Shown here one piece after another: positions 20,694 to 33,900 of a DNA stretch of 64,000 bases (position 1 is the stretch's first letter; each line of letters opens with the position of its first letter). The DNA comes from Synanceia verrucosa (lineage: Eukaryota; Chordata; Actinopteri; Perciformes; Synanceiidae). The stretch covers positions 4,116,001 to 4,180,000 of the forward strand of contig CM056561.1 in NCBI GenBank assembly GCA_029721515.1, read 5' to 3'. Position numbers and translations under genes: made by a program. The notes below the pieces were generated by a model that was not told the DNA's origin, searched no databases, and was given only the letters and a program-made list of their open reading frames with translations.

Positions 20694-23241
20694 CTATGAG
20701 GGCAGAGGGAGACATGGAGGAAGGACAGGGAATAAAGATTAGAGGATTATACTGTTGCTGCAATGCCCAGCCTGGAAACCTTTTTAAAAGGGCAACTCCA
20801 CTGATTTCACACATCAAACACATCCAGTGCTGCATATGGAAAGAAACACTGTATAAAGGTTTTGAGCTGCACAGAATCGAATGAATCCCCCATGTTGTTC
20901 AGTTTGGCATCCTGGAGACCTCATCGACTAAAAAATATATATTTTTTACTGTTTTCTCAGCTTGATAGTTGCTTTTAAATACGCTAAATAAATATTCTGA
21001 ACTGATGTTTCAGAATCCACCACAGAAGATGACACATTACTGACATGGATACATAGATTTTCATCTGTAATTGGTGGGCACCCTCCAAATCCCAAATAAA
21101 CAGGAGTGGAAGTAACTAAATACATTTACTTAAGTACTGATGCTTTCTTTACTCTGCTATAATTCAGAGGGGATTCTTGTACTTTTTATACATGTTTGAT
21201 GACATTACTTTGCATTATTTAGTTGAGTGATACAAAGTTAATCAACACGGTATGAATTATTATGGATAAACATTATACTCTACTGTTCCCTTGGTGAAAT
21301 TCATACATTTCCTGGTGGTATATATCCTAGAATATATTAAAAAATATACCTGTAACATTAAAGTGATGTACATATTAATGCATCACTATCAAATATTATT
21401 CTGCAGCAAAGTAGCTGATGGTAATACTTTTGTTCTTCATAATAATAGCAATCAATGCTAATCTACCACTGGTTTACTGCTCCACCCATCGGGGGCATCC
21501 ACTGATACAAATGAAACGCACCCACCACCGAGCAGCAGCTATGTGGCTAACAAGCTAGCATGCTAACAGGTTTTTATACTTCTGTGACAACCTGAGCGTG
21601 GATTTGTGACGGAGGAGCGACAAGATGACGTGGCTGACACGTGACCGGACGTCAGACAGGTGAGAGCAACATGACGGAGTCTGCAGCTTTCTCTCTGCTC
21701 CAGTGTGTTACTGCTCTGATCATTTGAGGAAATGTCAGCTTTTTATTTAATAGATGCGGCCTGATCTTGTTCATTGTTGTCTGAGATGTTTCCCTCTTTT
21801 CTGGTTGGGACTGTGTGAGCTCTACCTCTACCTCCATTTTGCAGCCTAAATATGCTCTATAAAGTACGTCTATCACACATATTCAACATATAAAGTATGG
21901 AAGCTACTGTTGCATGCAGTATGCATACAATTGGGACTTGGTGCTTGATCATAACGTTGCACCTTAAACTGCTCAGATGGTTCATTCTTTAGATCTGTGT
22001 CTGTTTATATATGTTGTGGGTCAGAATAGTCAGAAAAGCATGACTCCTGTAAAATATGACAGGGTGCACATCCTGGTATTTTTGGCATACTGTGTGTTGA
22101 GATATAATTTGGCTATTTTTTCTTTTTTACTGCTGTTAATTCTGCAGCTGTCCTTATTTTTGCATGCAGTTTGCACCAAGGGACATGCTAATTAATCATA
22201 GCTTCCTCTGTCTTTACATTTGAATTTTATTCTAAGTCATTCTCACGTTTATTTGTGTTATCTTTTCTTACGTGCTCAGATCTGTTCTGTCACCTGCTCT
22301 TCCATTATTTACTCTGTTGCATTATGATCTTTAACTGCTGGGAGAAGATAAAGGAGAAAAACATGTCTAGGCTGCTCTGCAAACACTGAATTCCAACTAG
22401 ATGCTGCTTCCATGTCGTACAATACCACCAAGCTTTTACTTATTCCCCCGAGCCCAATTATACCAGCAGCACAAGGACATACCTCATTATCACTTATCAC
22501 TCCACAGCGTGACCTTTGACCCTTTTAATTTAATGCATTTTGAGGCGTGCACTTGCAGTAACTCATTAGATTGCTGCATGTTGGACCTTACCAGGAGGTA
22601 ATGAGGTACTGGGCCAAGTTGATGCTGACCGCTGTTCCTGTGATGGTGACATGACGGTCACTCGTCCCGTCCAGCTGGCTGCCGATCTTGATCTGAGCTC
22701 CTGACACCTGCCTGATCTCGTTGATCTTAGTGCCCTGACGGCCGATGATCGAGCCGATCAGCTGCAGAGGAACAGAGGCAGAGACGGATCGGTCAGTTTG
22801 ATCAAAAAAGGGAGAGATCATTTCACTGATTCCAGCTTTGTTGATCTCAGGGGTGTCATGAGATACGAGTATTGACAGTGACGATGATATTTAAAACTGA
22901 AGTATTGATATCATGTTGATAACATACATATGTGTGTAGGGCTGCAGATCATAATTATTTTTATTGTTGTTTAGTATTTTGTTTAATTTCTACTTTTCTA
23001 AATCGATCAGTCAATAAAATGTCAGAAATTGGTAAAAAAAAATGTCAGTCAGTGTTTCCCCAAAACTCAAGATGACGCCCTGTACTATGTCTCGTTTTGT
23101 CCACAAATCAAATATATTCAGTTTGTTGTCATAGAGGAGGAAAAAAAAGCAGAAAATATTAACATTTAAGAAGCTAGAATCAGAGAATTTCGACTGTTTT
23201 TCCTTCAATCTTTTTGAAAAGTTTTCCATCAATTATCAAAA

Positions 23242-23306
<65 letters not shown>

Positions 23307-24927
23307 TATATATATTTATGTATACACACATAAGTAAATATGCAGCACCTCTTAAACCATTTCTTATATACAGTTCTGGGGACAGACTCTTTCCACTTCC
23401 CTACACTCTTAGTTTGAGTGGTCGTATTTTCATGAGTGCTCATATTTTTATTTACCAAAACAGGGACAACAAATGTTAACAAAGTTAAGGATGCGTTTGA
23501 CTGATAGCATTATTATGATTTCTTTTCAGCTCTTCTATTGATAGTGTGATAACACTGTTATTGTGAATTATTTTGACCACAATAATAGTGTTGTCAGAAT
23601 ATGGTATTGTTGTTTGTGACGCTGATGAAAGTGATTCTGACAAAAAAAAAAGACCAAAACAAAAACACTAGAACAATAAAAAAAAAAGGGTGCGGTGCTG
23701 TTGGGCTGACTTAATGCAGTCCACTTTTGAATATTGCAATTACATTGTCTTCAGTGGATTGCTCATCCATCATGCATGTCAAAAGCACTTTTCTTTCTTT
23801 TTTCCCCCTTAATTGCTACTGCATGTGCAGCGGTAAAAGAGACGAGAGGAGGCACATTTGCCTCTCATTAATCTGAGTGGCTAAAAGGTTATTGATTCCT
23901 CAGAGTGGTGATGACTTCCCGAACAAATCACTTCCCAAACACATGCCAGCTAGATGCATCTCCGCACTAATGGAAAACATAATGGGAAAATAACTCAAAT
24001 ATATAACATACAGTCCCGTCGGCTGGAGCGTTCCCTCTCTGCTGAGAGCAGATTAGAAAATGACACAAGTTTTTTTTTTTTTTTTATTGCATTCATAATA
24101 CATTATCACTTTTGTTCTGCATTCATGAGCCAACCTGGACCCTCGTCCTCGTTAGCGACAATAGATATTGAACAGAGCCAATGCTAAGGCGCTGCCTGTC
24201 AGCTCGAGTGCAGGGCGTCAGGGCTCAGTGACGGGGTTATGCTGCCAGATATATAGTGAGTGGGGCAGGCAGTGATGAAGTACTTGTAGTATGCGGGTGT
24301 GCTGGCAGCTTAGCAGCGCCTGACGCATGATGGAGGTAGAAATACACAACACACACACATTCCAGTGTGTGATTTGTCACACAGCGTCCCGGTCGGTCCG
24401 CCTGGCTATTATTGGCTCAGCAGTTTATTTAAGAGCAACTCCAGAGACAATGGCCGCCTCACAGATAACATGCCCCCCCCCCACTGAGACATGAATCTCT
24501 GCAGGACTCTGGCCTTTTACACCAGCTGTCAATAGACACCAGCTGTCAACAGCTCACCCACTTTGGTGTGCATGACCTCAGACAGCAGCATTCCTCTATG
24601 AACAGCCTTAAAAGAAAGAAAAATGCAACCAGAGCTAAATAAACACCGCAGGAGACGCGGTGGGTCCGCTCGCTGCCATGTTGATAAGTTTTACTGAGCG
24701 TTCAAATAACATCAATGCTGCACTAACTCTCCGGTTCTCAACTATAAGTGGCCTACATATTGTTGAGTTCCTGCTGAGGCAGTCGTTTGAAAGGACACAG
24801 GAAGAGGGATGGGATGGTGAGGCTGCAGCCATTTTTCTTTCTGGCTAAATCTTCCTCGTGCAGAAGTACAGCACATACTGCTGACTGGGTGTAAGCAGTT
24901 TCTCAATGCATCTGTGTGTGTGTGCGC

Positions 24928-24958
<31 letters not shown>

Positions 24959-27900
24959 CAGAGCAGGGTTGTGTAGCCGGCCTGAGGGGCTGGAGGGGGG
25001 CTGAGGAGGCTCAGTCATGGCTATAAGGCCTCTCTCCTGGAACAATGGCAGGAGCTTACAGCTGTCCCTGTCACGTATGGCGCTGGACTCCCTCATTCCT
25101 CTGATGCATTGTGCTGCTCGCCATGTGCCGGTTTGCTTGGTTCAAAAAGCCTTCAGGCATTTTAGAAATGTTGTTGAAGGGTCGGGGCTGTATCCTATAG
25201 AACAGTGGAACCTAATCAATCTTTTTTTCTATTGTAAAAGAAATATTTTATATTCCTTTAAGCAACATATCCCATAAATAGACTGTCATGTTCAAGTGGA
25301 TAACGTGCTCCTTCGTTGTTGTTTATTTTCAGTCAATCCCACATTGTAAATACTCACAGACGTGTTTTAATCTGCAGTTTAATCTGTATCATCCTTTACT
25401 CCTGTTTGTTAAAAACACTCTGCTGCTGTTTTAGGAACTTCCTTAGCCTTTTTTTTAAATATATACTATTATAATTATACTAACAATAAAGATTTACGAC
25501 CTCTTTAGGAAGTCATTGAGAAATGGACTTTCATAGATTTGTTGACAGTGGGGGGAAAAAAACCCACCAGCCTTATATTTTAATTTATTGAATGTTTCCT
25601 TCTTATTCTTGGATAAATGTGATTCTGTTTGTATAATGTGACTTTAGAAGAGAGCTCCCTTCTTAGTTTTCTAAATGAAAAACAATAAGACGCAAAACAC
25701 AGTGATGTGCCCGATGTTGTCTGTTTAAACCAACTAGCAGGGAGATTATGGAAATAGGTAGTGTGACTTTATTTCAAAGTGAATCTGCATCGTGATTAGC
25801 GCTCTCAGATTGGAGAGGCGTCTCATCAAACCGTAGCGACGGCTAAGTGAAGAGGGAAAGGATCTTTGTCTGTTTTCTTATTGGCTGTTTTGACAGCAGA
25901 CAGCCTCTAAGTAGGTCAGGGAACATGAGAGGATTTACTGAGCACTCATGGGAGTCACTCTAAGACACTGCAACTGCAGCCCAGACAATAATGCGAAAGG
26001 ATCCATATCAGCACTGAATCCCTTTAACCTTGGGTTAGTCTGAGGTTAGAATAGTGTGGATAATTAGGACGTTGCCAACACGTCTCCTGTCTCTTTTGAA
26101 GTCGCACCAGACGCCTTTGCAGCTGCCGCATCTGAAGTCACCTGCGCCTGTGCGGCGTGCAGGCGAGACGAGCGCTGACTTCCTGTTGTGGGGAAATGAA
26201 AATGAAAAGTGTGTGTTGCCTCTGCTTACATCATTGGGAATAAGCAGCTCCTGAGATGTCTGAGAGTTGGAGTCCATCCCTGATGAGAGAAGGACACAGA
26301 CGGCATAAAACTGACACATCAGACATTTTGATATTCACTCAGTGTTAGCGGAGCCACACAAACTGACGCTGATATGCTGGAAAAACGCTCTGAGCGAGGC
26401 TAGATACAGTAAAGCAGTTAATTTCCATTTTAATGGAGTGCTGTTAAACACGGCGCTCGTTCCTTTCCTGCTCTCTTTCTGGCTCTATGGAACGTATCAT
26501 TTCACATAATAGTTTCTGTGAGAGAGCCGTAAAGCCTCGTCTCCTCCTTCCTCACTGACACAAGCACATTATCAGCGCAGCTAATGACAGCGAGCCTTCA
26601 TGTCTCAGGTCTACAGGCAGGTTGAAAATGTAGTTAAAGACGGAGGAGCTATGACAAAACTCTGCAAGGTGCTTATTTTATTTGAAAATTGTTTAACTCA
26701 CGGACTAGTATTACCGCTTCACATACCAGGTATGATAGTCGAAGCAGGCTGGGTAATTGGACTCAGTCCTTGCTGCATTGAGAGCTGATGTAGCTTGGCC
26801 ATCTGTGAAACAGAAAGCAGAATGCAGTCCTCACTAAATTGTATATTACTCATGTTAAATTATAATATTCAACAAATGGCCATACTGTACCTCTGAGTGT
26901 GGAATGCCATATTGGTTTTGCAAAGTGTAGGCCTGAAAGAAAGCATCCTACATTAGGTAAATTACAGCAATAAAACACCACACACAGCTAATAAATCTGC
27001 AGCCCCTTAATGGAAGTCACTGTCAATACATTTGTTCGTCAGAATAAGAGAAATTAGCATTTGTAGTTCAGCGCTGGGCTTAACACACTCTCTGGTTTAC
27101 TCTTCTCCACAGATGCAGGTAGTGTAGTTTTATTTGTCCAGGCTTTGAAATATCCAGCTCTGCCATTTCTGCCTCCCCTCCAGTACAATAAAAGGGAATT
27201 GAATTGTGCTTGTGGTTCTCACAGCAGCATTAAAAATGACATATAAAAGATTCAACAGGAACGTCTCTTTCCAAACACAGTGTCCCTGTGACGCTGAATA
27301 ATCCATAGACCTCAGTGTGAACAGTTTATGTTAAGATCCTGTGAAGTGGACAATCCTGATAACCAAACTCAGCTTTATTCCCCCAAACAGTGCCACTACT
27401 TTATGTTTAAAAATAACAACAAGAACAGTTTCTGAAATCGGCCCAGTGTTGAGACAAACGCTGCAGACGAACGCTGCTCACGGGTTGTAATGTGGTGCTG
27501 ATGGGGCAAGCTGGCAATGCCATTCACATCCACTGTAATGTTCTTTTAACCATGAAATTGTTATTATAAAGTGTCTGAAATTCACACTCAAGAAGAGGTC
27601 TTATTCTTAAGTTACCTTTTTAAGTATATTTTTGAGGTACTGAAGGTGGCTAAAAGTCTCCAGGATCCTATCAAGCTTACATTTTTGTTGTAAATAGAAA
27701 ATTTTGGCTGCAAAATCACATTTCTGTCTATCTATCTATCTATCTGTCTATCTATCGCCAGCTGTCTGGCTTCTATTAGCAGTTTGTCATTTTTGGTCAT
27801 AAACTGGAGAAGAGGGCTCGGCCGTTACAACACATCAGTACATTAGAGCTGCGTTCATACAGGAAAAGCACAAAAACACCACAAATTAGTAGCAATTATC

Positions 27901-30900
27901 TTTCAATTTGCAGCATGAGTGATCTGAATCATGGCGTCTTTATATTTCATTATCCATAATGTATTTTTTTCAACGTAGGGCTGATTTGTCAGATGCTGCT
28001 ACTCATATGATGACAGTGTTGCTGTCATGGGAGGAATATTTCTAAAGCTGAGATGTTTCTGGTGCAGAGTTGGGCAGCACTAAAAAAAGACATGGTGGTG
28101 TGTGATGGCATCATGTTTCAGGAGGGGTTTTAGCTCTTATGACAGGGGAGAACAATAGCTGCAGCTTACGCTCAGCTGTTGTTTTTAATGCCTCCAGCCA
28201 GATGATGGACTGTGTAAATTTGGACATACCACACAACCCTCAGATCCTCACAGCCCTGAAACTCATTCCTGCTCTCTGCAGTGAGGTTTAAGGCCAGCTC
28301 CTGGAGAGATTTTTCTACTTTATATTCAGAGGAATGGAGATTATTCACAGGCTTCACATTAACGAATGTCCAGTTACCTGCTGGAGGTCCAGGCCACCCT
28401 GGGTGACGGAGTACAGAGGGTGTGGTGCAAATTCTGACGCCTCAAACACCTACAAACACACAGAAGGAAAACATGTAGCTCATTACTGAAATATTATTAC
28501 TAAAAATGTCCTGCCTGCTGCTGTCAGACTCTATTATTAGTCATATTCATAATATACATAAAGCACATATTTCCCCGTTTATGGAACTAATAACGGATCG
28601 TCTTATCTTGTCTTATCTGATCTTATTTTTATAAAGTCCAGACAGTCCAGACAGTAAATGTTCTTACCAGCTGAAACTCTCCATGCCAGATTTAATGCAA
28701 AAATAATGAATAAAAACTTCCAATTTCATTCCCTCCCCCCCTCTTTCACTACAGATCAAATTTGGTCTGGGATGTGCTCTGCAGGCTGCATTTCTGACAC
28801 TTAAACACACCTAACAGGCTTATAGGCCATGACTCATCTGCAGACCCTTTCCCATTCCACTTCATTTTCTCCTCTGACAAATTATACAAATATCACTGTG
28901 CTGCCTTCATTAAAGCCATCTCCCAGTGACCAGGACCTCGCCTTGGGTTTAATTTGATAGCTTATTATGGGGAATATCAAAAACACAAAGCCATTCCATA
29001 AATTGAGCGCAGTCTGAGGCAGCACAAACGCTGTCAGAAGTGCTGACAGCTATGCAGAGTATCTGCCTGCTGCTGCAGCCAGAGGAGACGGCAGGCCTCC
29101 AGGCTCGCCCGCTAATCTCATGACTTGCTCCACGGTGGGGGGTGGATATCTGCGGCTTCTCGAACAGCAGCATCTGTACCTCTCAACCCCAGGACACACT
29201 CAAAAAAAACACCCAATCCCCCTCCAGAGAGGACTGACGTGAGTCTTGTTTTCCCAGAGTGAGCCAAGAACTTCATAATTGGCTTGAACACCTTCTCTGT
29301 TTGTAGTTTCATGTAAGCTGGTAAGGTGAGCGTGTCTCAAACATTTCAGCCATGCTAGCAGAGCACCACTAAGGACGACTTAGCATCGCCAATGTCACAA
29401 GAGTTAAGTATGCCACTGTGATCATGGCATGTTCAGTTAGTTTTACCCTTGTTAGTTTAACTTTTTGAGTGTCAGACGTTTTATAAAACACAAAGTGCCA
29501 GCATATTTGGCCATTTTGAGTCATCTTTCATGATGCACAGAATATTTTGTACTATGTCTCTGAAAACACTGAATAGCTCAAATGAAAGAAGAGACTCTTT
29601 ATTTCATCATGAAAAAAATGTCAGTTTTTACCTTGTTCCATTCTTGTTTTATCAGAGGTAGAGTAGAGGACACTTTCACCAAAATCACCACTTTTTGTCC
29701 AGATTCTGTTTGTTTTGCTCTCTAATCTTGATCGTCTCCACTTCCTGCTTTGATCTCTGTGGTGTATACCGTCTTTTTATGCTCTTTTTATATCTCCCAG
29801 AAGCCCCAAAATTACTCACAGGCTGCAGGAGACCATGATTGCCAAACCGCTGCCGAAAAACCACTTTGACGTATTATTAAGTCAGTGGCAATCAAAGAGT
29901 TAATTGACAGATGGTTCATCCAGTCACTTGCCCGGCCTTTTCCAAACCACCTCATCTAACCCCACAAGGTGAAATGTCTCAATAATTACTGGACTGACTG
30001 AATTCAGCTCATATATTCATGTTCCCTTCTGAAACTTTGGGGATCCATTATCTTTTTTTCTCACACCACCATCGGGATGAAATTTTGTGCTGGTTATAGA
30101 GCATCTTACTCTCACTTTGCTGGCTAATCAAACATGTGAAATGGGTGTGAATGTCAGATTTAGCAGGTTTGGACAGTTTTATAAATTGACAGTGGCAGAG
30201 CCCTACTCTGCTGTCAGGAGGGAGAAGTTTTAAAAGCTTTTTAACCAGCTCACAAGCATGTAAAATAAAAACCTAACCATGGTAAACACAGGGTTCCCGC
30301 AGTTCCTTAAAATGTCTTAAATTAAAATCTGGGTAATTAAGGTCTTAAGTTGTCTTAAATTTACCGTAAATTTGCTGTAGATATTACATTTTCAGACGGT
30401 GCATTTAATGCCAATAGGAAAACACAGAATTCAGAGATTTACTGTAATTTTTCACGTTATTTTGTCACAAAGTTCACTTCTTTGTTCTTGGAAGTTGTGA
30501 AATTAAAGCTGTAGAAAAAAGTTAAGTGTTATGCCTTCAATTTATATCGTTGTTGCAAGTGTTAAAGGGCTGAAAAATTTGCATAAAAAATGATCAGTGA
30601 TTAATCTGTCATCAGATTTTTTCCTGCTATTGATATCGCTTCAGAAACTCCATATTGGTCGCACCCTACAATAAATTTACTATTTTCTATTTTTAAGAAA
30701 TTGTTATGACATTTTTGAGTCTTAAATTATATTTGTTGAGATCTTATAAAGTAATAAGTTCCACTTTTAAGATGGTGCAAGAACCCTGAAACACTGTACC
30801 TGCTAAATATCGCAAGGATTCAAGGAGCTTTATTTGTCGTTGCGTCTCAGGGTAGGAACATGAGGTGAACAAAATTGGATTCCCTGGCCCCGGTATAAGC

Positions 30901-33900
30901 CCAATAAATAAAAAAAGGAATAAAATAAGATCTGCACATCATTGTGAGCATTTAGCATTAATTAAAAAAAAATAAGTAACCATCTCAATGTTATTATTTT
31001 GATAGAAATACAAGCAGGAACATGGACTGCATGTGTTATGAGTTCTGTTGTACAAACTGTCAGTAAACCTGAGAACGAGATCATCATATTTTGTTCCTGA
31101 GTCTTAAAAACAGGACTGCGGTGCTTCTCTTCTCTCCTGGGTGCAGCTGGTTCAGGGTAAACCACAGCAAACCAAAAGAAATCAAAGTATCACCAGCTCA
31201 CCAGGATACTGACAATCATTTCTTTTGGTTTATTTATTTTTTTTTTACTGGTGTTTACTCTGCAAACATCTGCATTTCTCTCCCCCCCATCTGTTCATCT
31301 TGTACTCTAGTAAAGCTCTTACAGTCATAACAGGGGATTCTCCACACTGTGCTCGTCTATCATGGATAAGAGACCTGACCCAGTGTGTGTTTAAACCTCT
31401 CACCTGGTTCCCTGCGATGAGGAGGGCAGCCGGCGAGGGGCTCGGCCGGTAGGGGATGGTGGCGCCCTTTGGGGGAGACTTCAGGATCCAAAAACAAGAC
31501 AGGAGTCAGGGGTGGTAGTAGATCATTATCATGAATGTCAGAGACATGAATGAAGTCTCACTCTGAAGTGACACTTCTGTGAGGCACTAAGGGCAAATGC
31601 AGTGCAACTCTATGGTACATTAAGATACAATAACAATTAATGATGACCTTAACTGCTAATGACACGGACATTACTCCCTTCCTTGTTTTCCTTTTGAAAA
31701 TATTAGTCATTCATTGAATTATTGAAGCAGCGTAGCGAGAGCTCTTTGTGGATAATAGCTCTGAGCTTTAGTTTGCATTGGAGCTGCTGGCTCTGCAGTG
31801 GTTGCCCTGTGGTTAAATCAAGCATCCACTGAGAAGGAGACATTTTCAAGATAAAATTCTTCAAACACCAATGAGAAAAGGAGATTATATACAGAGTATA
31901 TGACACCGTATATCTTATCGAGTAACTGCAATGCTGGCGATACTGTTTGTAGAGCATCTTTTCTGCGGGAGCAGTCACAGCAAATTCTTTGTATAACTTT
32001 GCATAATTTAAATCTTGGAGCCAAAGGGAAGAAGCCTCTGGTACAGAATCCTAATGAAACTCGCAAGCCTTTGAAGAAAGCCCTGGAAAACTGGATCAAA
32101 CTGGCAATTAGTCAGTCAGGTCCAGCTGCAACGCTAAAACAAAAAGGACTTGTGCACTTCCATGAACACACAGGGAGAAACTGTGCTCGGGGTTGTTTTT
32201 CTCTCATCATCTCCTCGATTTTCTCAAGAGAGCTGTTGTCTAAAGGTGGACAGATTTTGCCGCAGGCCGTTTTTTTTCTGTTAGCAGCTCAGTGTCTTCT
32301 TCATCAATACTGAGCTCTGACCTGAGAGCTGCACCCTTTGACTCCCATGTTAAGGAGCCATCTACTCCCTTCATATTTCCTTTATTGATGATGATAATGT
32401 TGCATAATTTGTGTTCAGCGGACAAGTTCTACGCAGCACAGTCATAGGTAGCGTTACATAACACAGAAAACTAACACAACCCACTAAAAATGCATTAACT
32501 TCTGCTGCAGTGGAACGGGCAATAACTACGCAGTGGTGAAATGAAAACATGCACGTCAACAGCAGTGATTTCGTTCACGGAGCTGCAGCAGCAGAGCTCC
32601 GACAACATGTCAGCTAAGTGTGGGTGTGTGGAGGAAAAAGACAGGAGTGGTACGCTTCCTACCTCCAGGATTACTGTGCAGATGAGCCTGACACACTGGA
32701 TTACAGACTCCTGATTCCCAGATATCGTCACCCCTCGCTCAGTAGAGTTGGGCAGCAAATCCCCCGCCACCTGTATCTGAGCTCCGGTGTTCTGCAAATG
32801 ATAGGGGTTTCAAAAAAAGAGATTAGTTTGGTTCCAGAGATAAGACAGGCCGTTATTACTCTGCCATGGCTTCTTTCCTACCTCCCTGCTGGCTTTGCTG
32901 AACTTATATCTTTAAACCTATACTGACAGGAGACCAGTCGTGCTATATGTTTAACGTCAAGTCTAGTCAGGTTATGGACAAATGATAAAAAGTCACCCTT
33001 CAGTCAGCAGATGTAATTCTCTCAGTTTTAGCTGGTATATTTAAAACGTAGCATGTCTGCAGGTAAGGGCTACTTTTAAAGATCGATGGACATCCACGCA
33101 CATCACAAAACGCTTCTGTCAGTAATCATGTGTCCTGTGGCAACCAAACAAATAACTGAAACAAATTTGGGTTGTGAACGGAGCAGGGAAATCCGTCAAA
33201 GCGCAGAAAATCAACTGGATGCTGGTGAAGGTACAATGAGGGAGACACTATTTGTAGATGGGAGCTAAAGTTTCAGCGTCAGGCGCTCTGGCAGCAGATC
33301 TGATGAGTTTAATCCTGATGTTTCAGCTGGGCCTTAATGTAGTCAGGAGTTTTTCCCTTTCAAAGTTGCCACTGCTGAGTCATACTGTTTGTTTTGATCT
33401 ATCCAGACTGCATTGTCTCACTAATTTCCTGCCTTAATAGCCTAAATCCAATTTTAGTCTGGTGCCAACCTAAGTGCAGATACCACCACTTTGGTGCACA
33501 CAGAAATATCTCAACTACTGGGTGAACTAACATGATATGAAGCTGTTTGACAGTCATGGTCCCAGAGGATGAATCCTCCTGACTTTTCCTCTAGCGCCAC
33601 CATGAGGCTGACATTTGTGGTTAATGTGACTTATAATGAAATCTGGTACAGACATGTTTACTATTAGAGCTGATGAGCCCCTGACTTTTTTTTTTTTTTT
33701 TTATCTAGCGCCATCTTTAGGTAAAAATCAGTTTTCGATCACATACCTGCATCATTAATGATATTCCCATCAGCCTCAGCTTTACTTTGTTTGCAGCAAA
33801 TGTTAGCGTGCCAACCAGTTAACTAGCTACCTAAGGGCTGTGAGTCGAGTTTCACGTACCATTTTTGCTCGCAACGACTATGAAAACAAGAACACCAACA

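Larger units (their letters stand above)
22762..26229 (-). other. pcbp4 intron (3.5 kb)
   Basis: Holds a GGGCTGCAACTAA-family copy at 22937-23240, a TA/CA microsatellite, a TG microsatellite at 24910-24960 and T- or A-runs. No exon recognised. Confidence 0.5.
28450..31403 (-). other. pcbp4 intron (3 kb) with two DNA elements
   Basis: Holds TTAA element copy 2 (29457-29903), an ACTTTGGGGATCC-type repeat fragment near 29970-30110, a CAGGGTTC-ended element (30289-30788) and a repeat fragment near 30815-30880 (GGATTCAAGGAGCTTTATTT). Confidence 0.55.
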
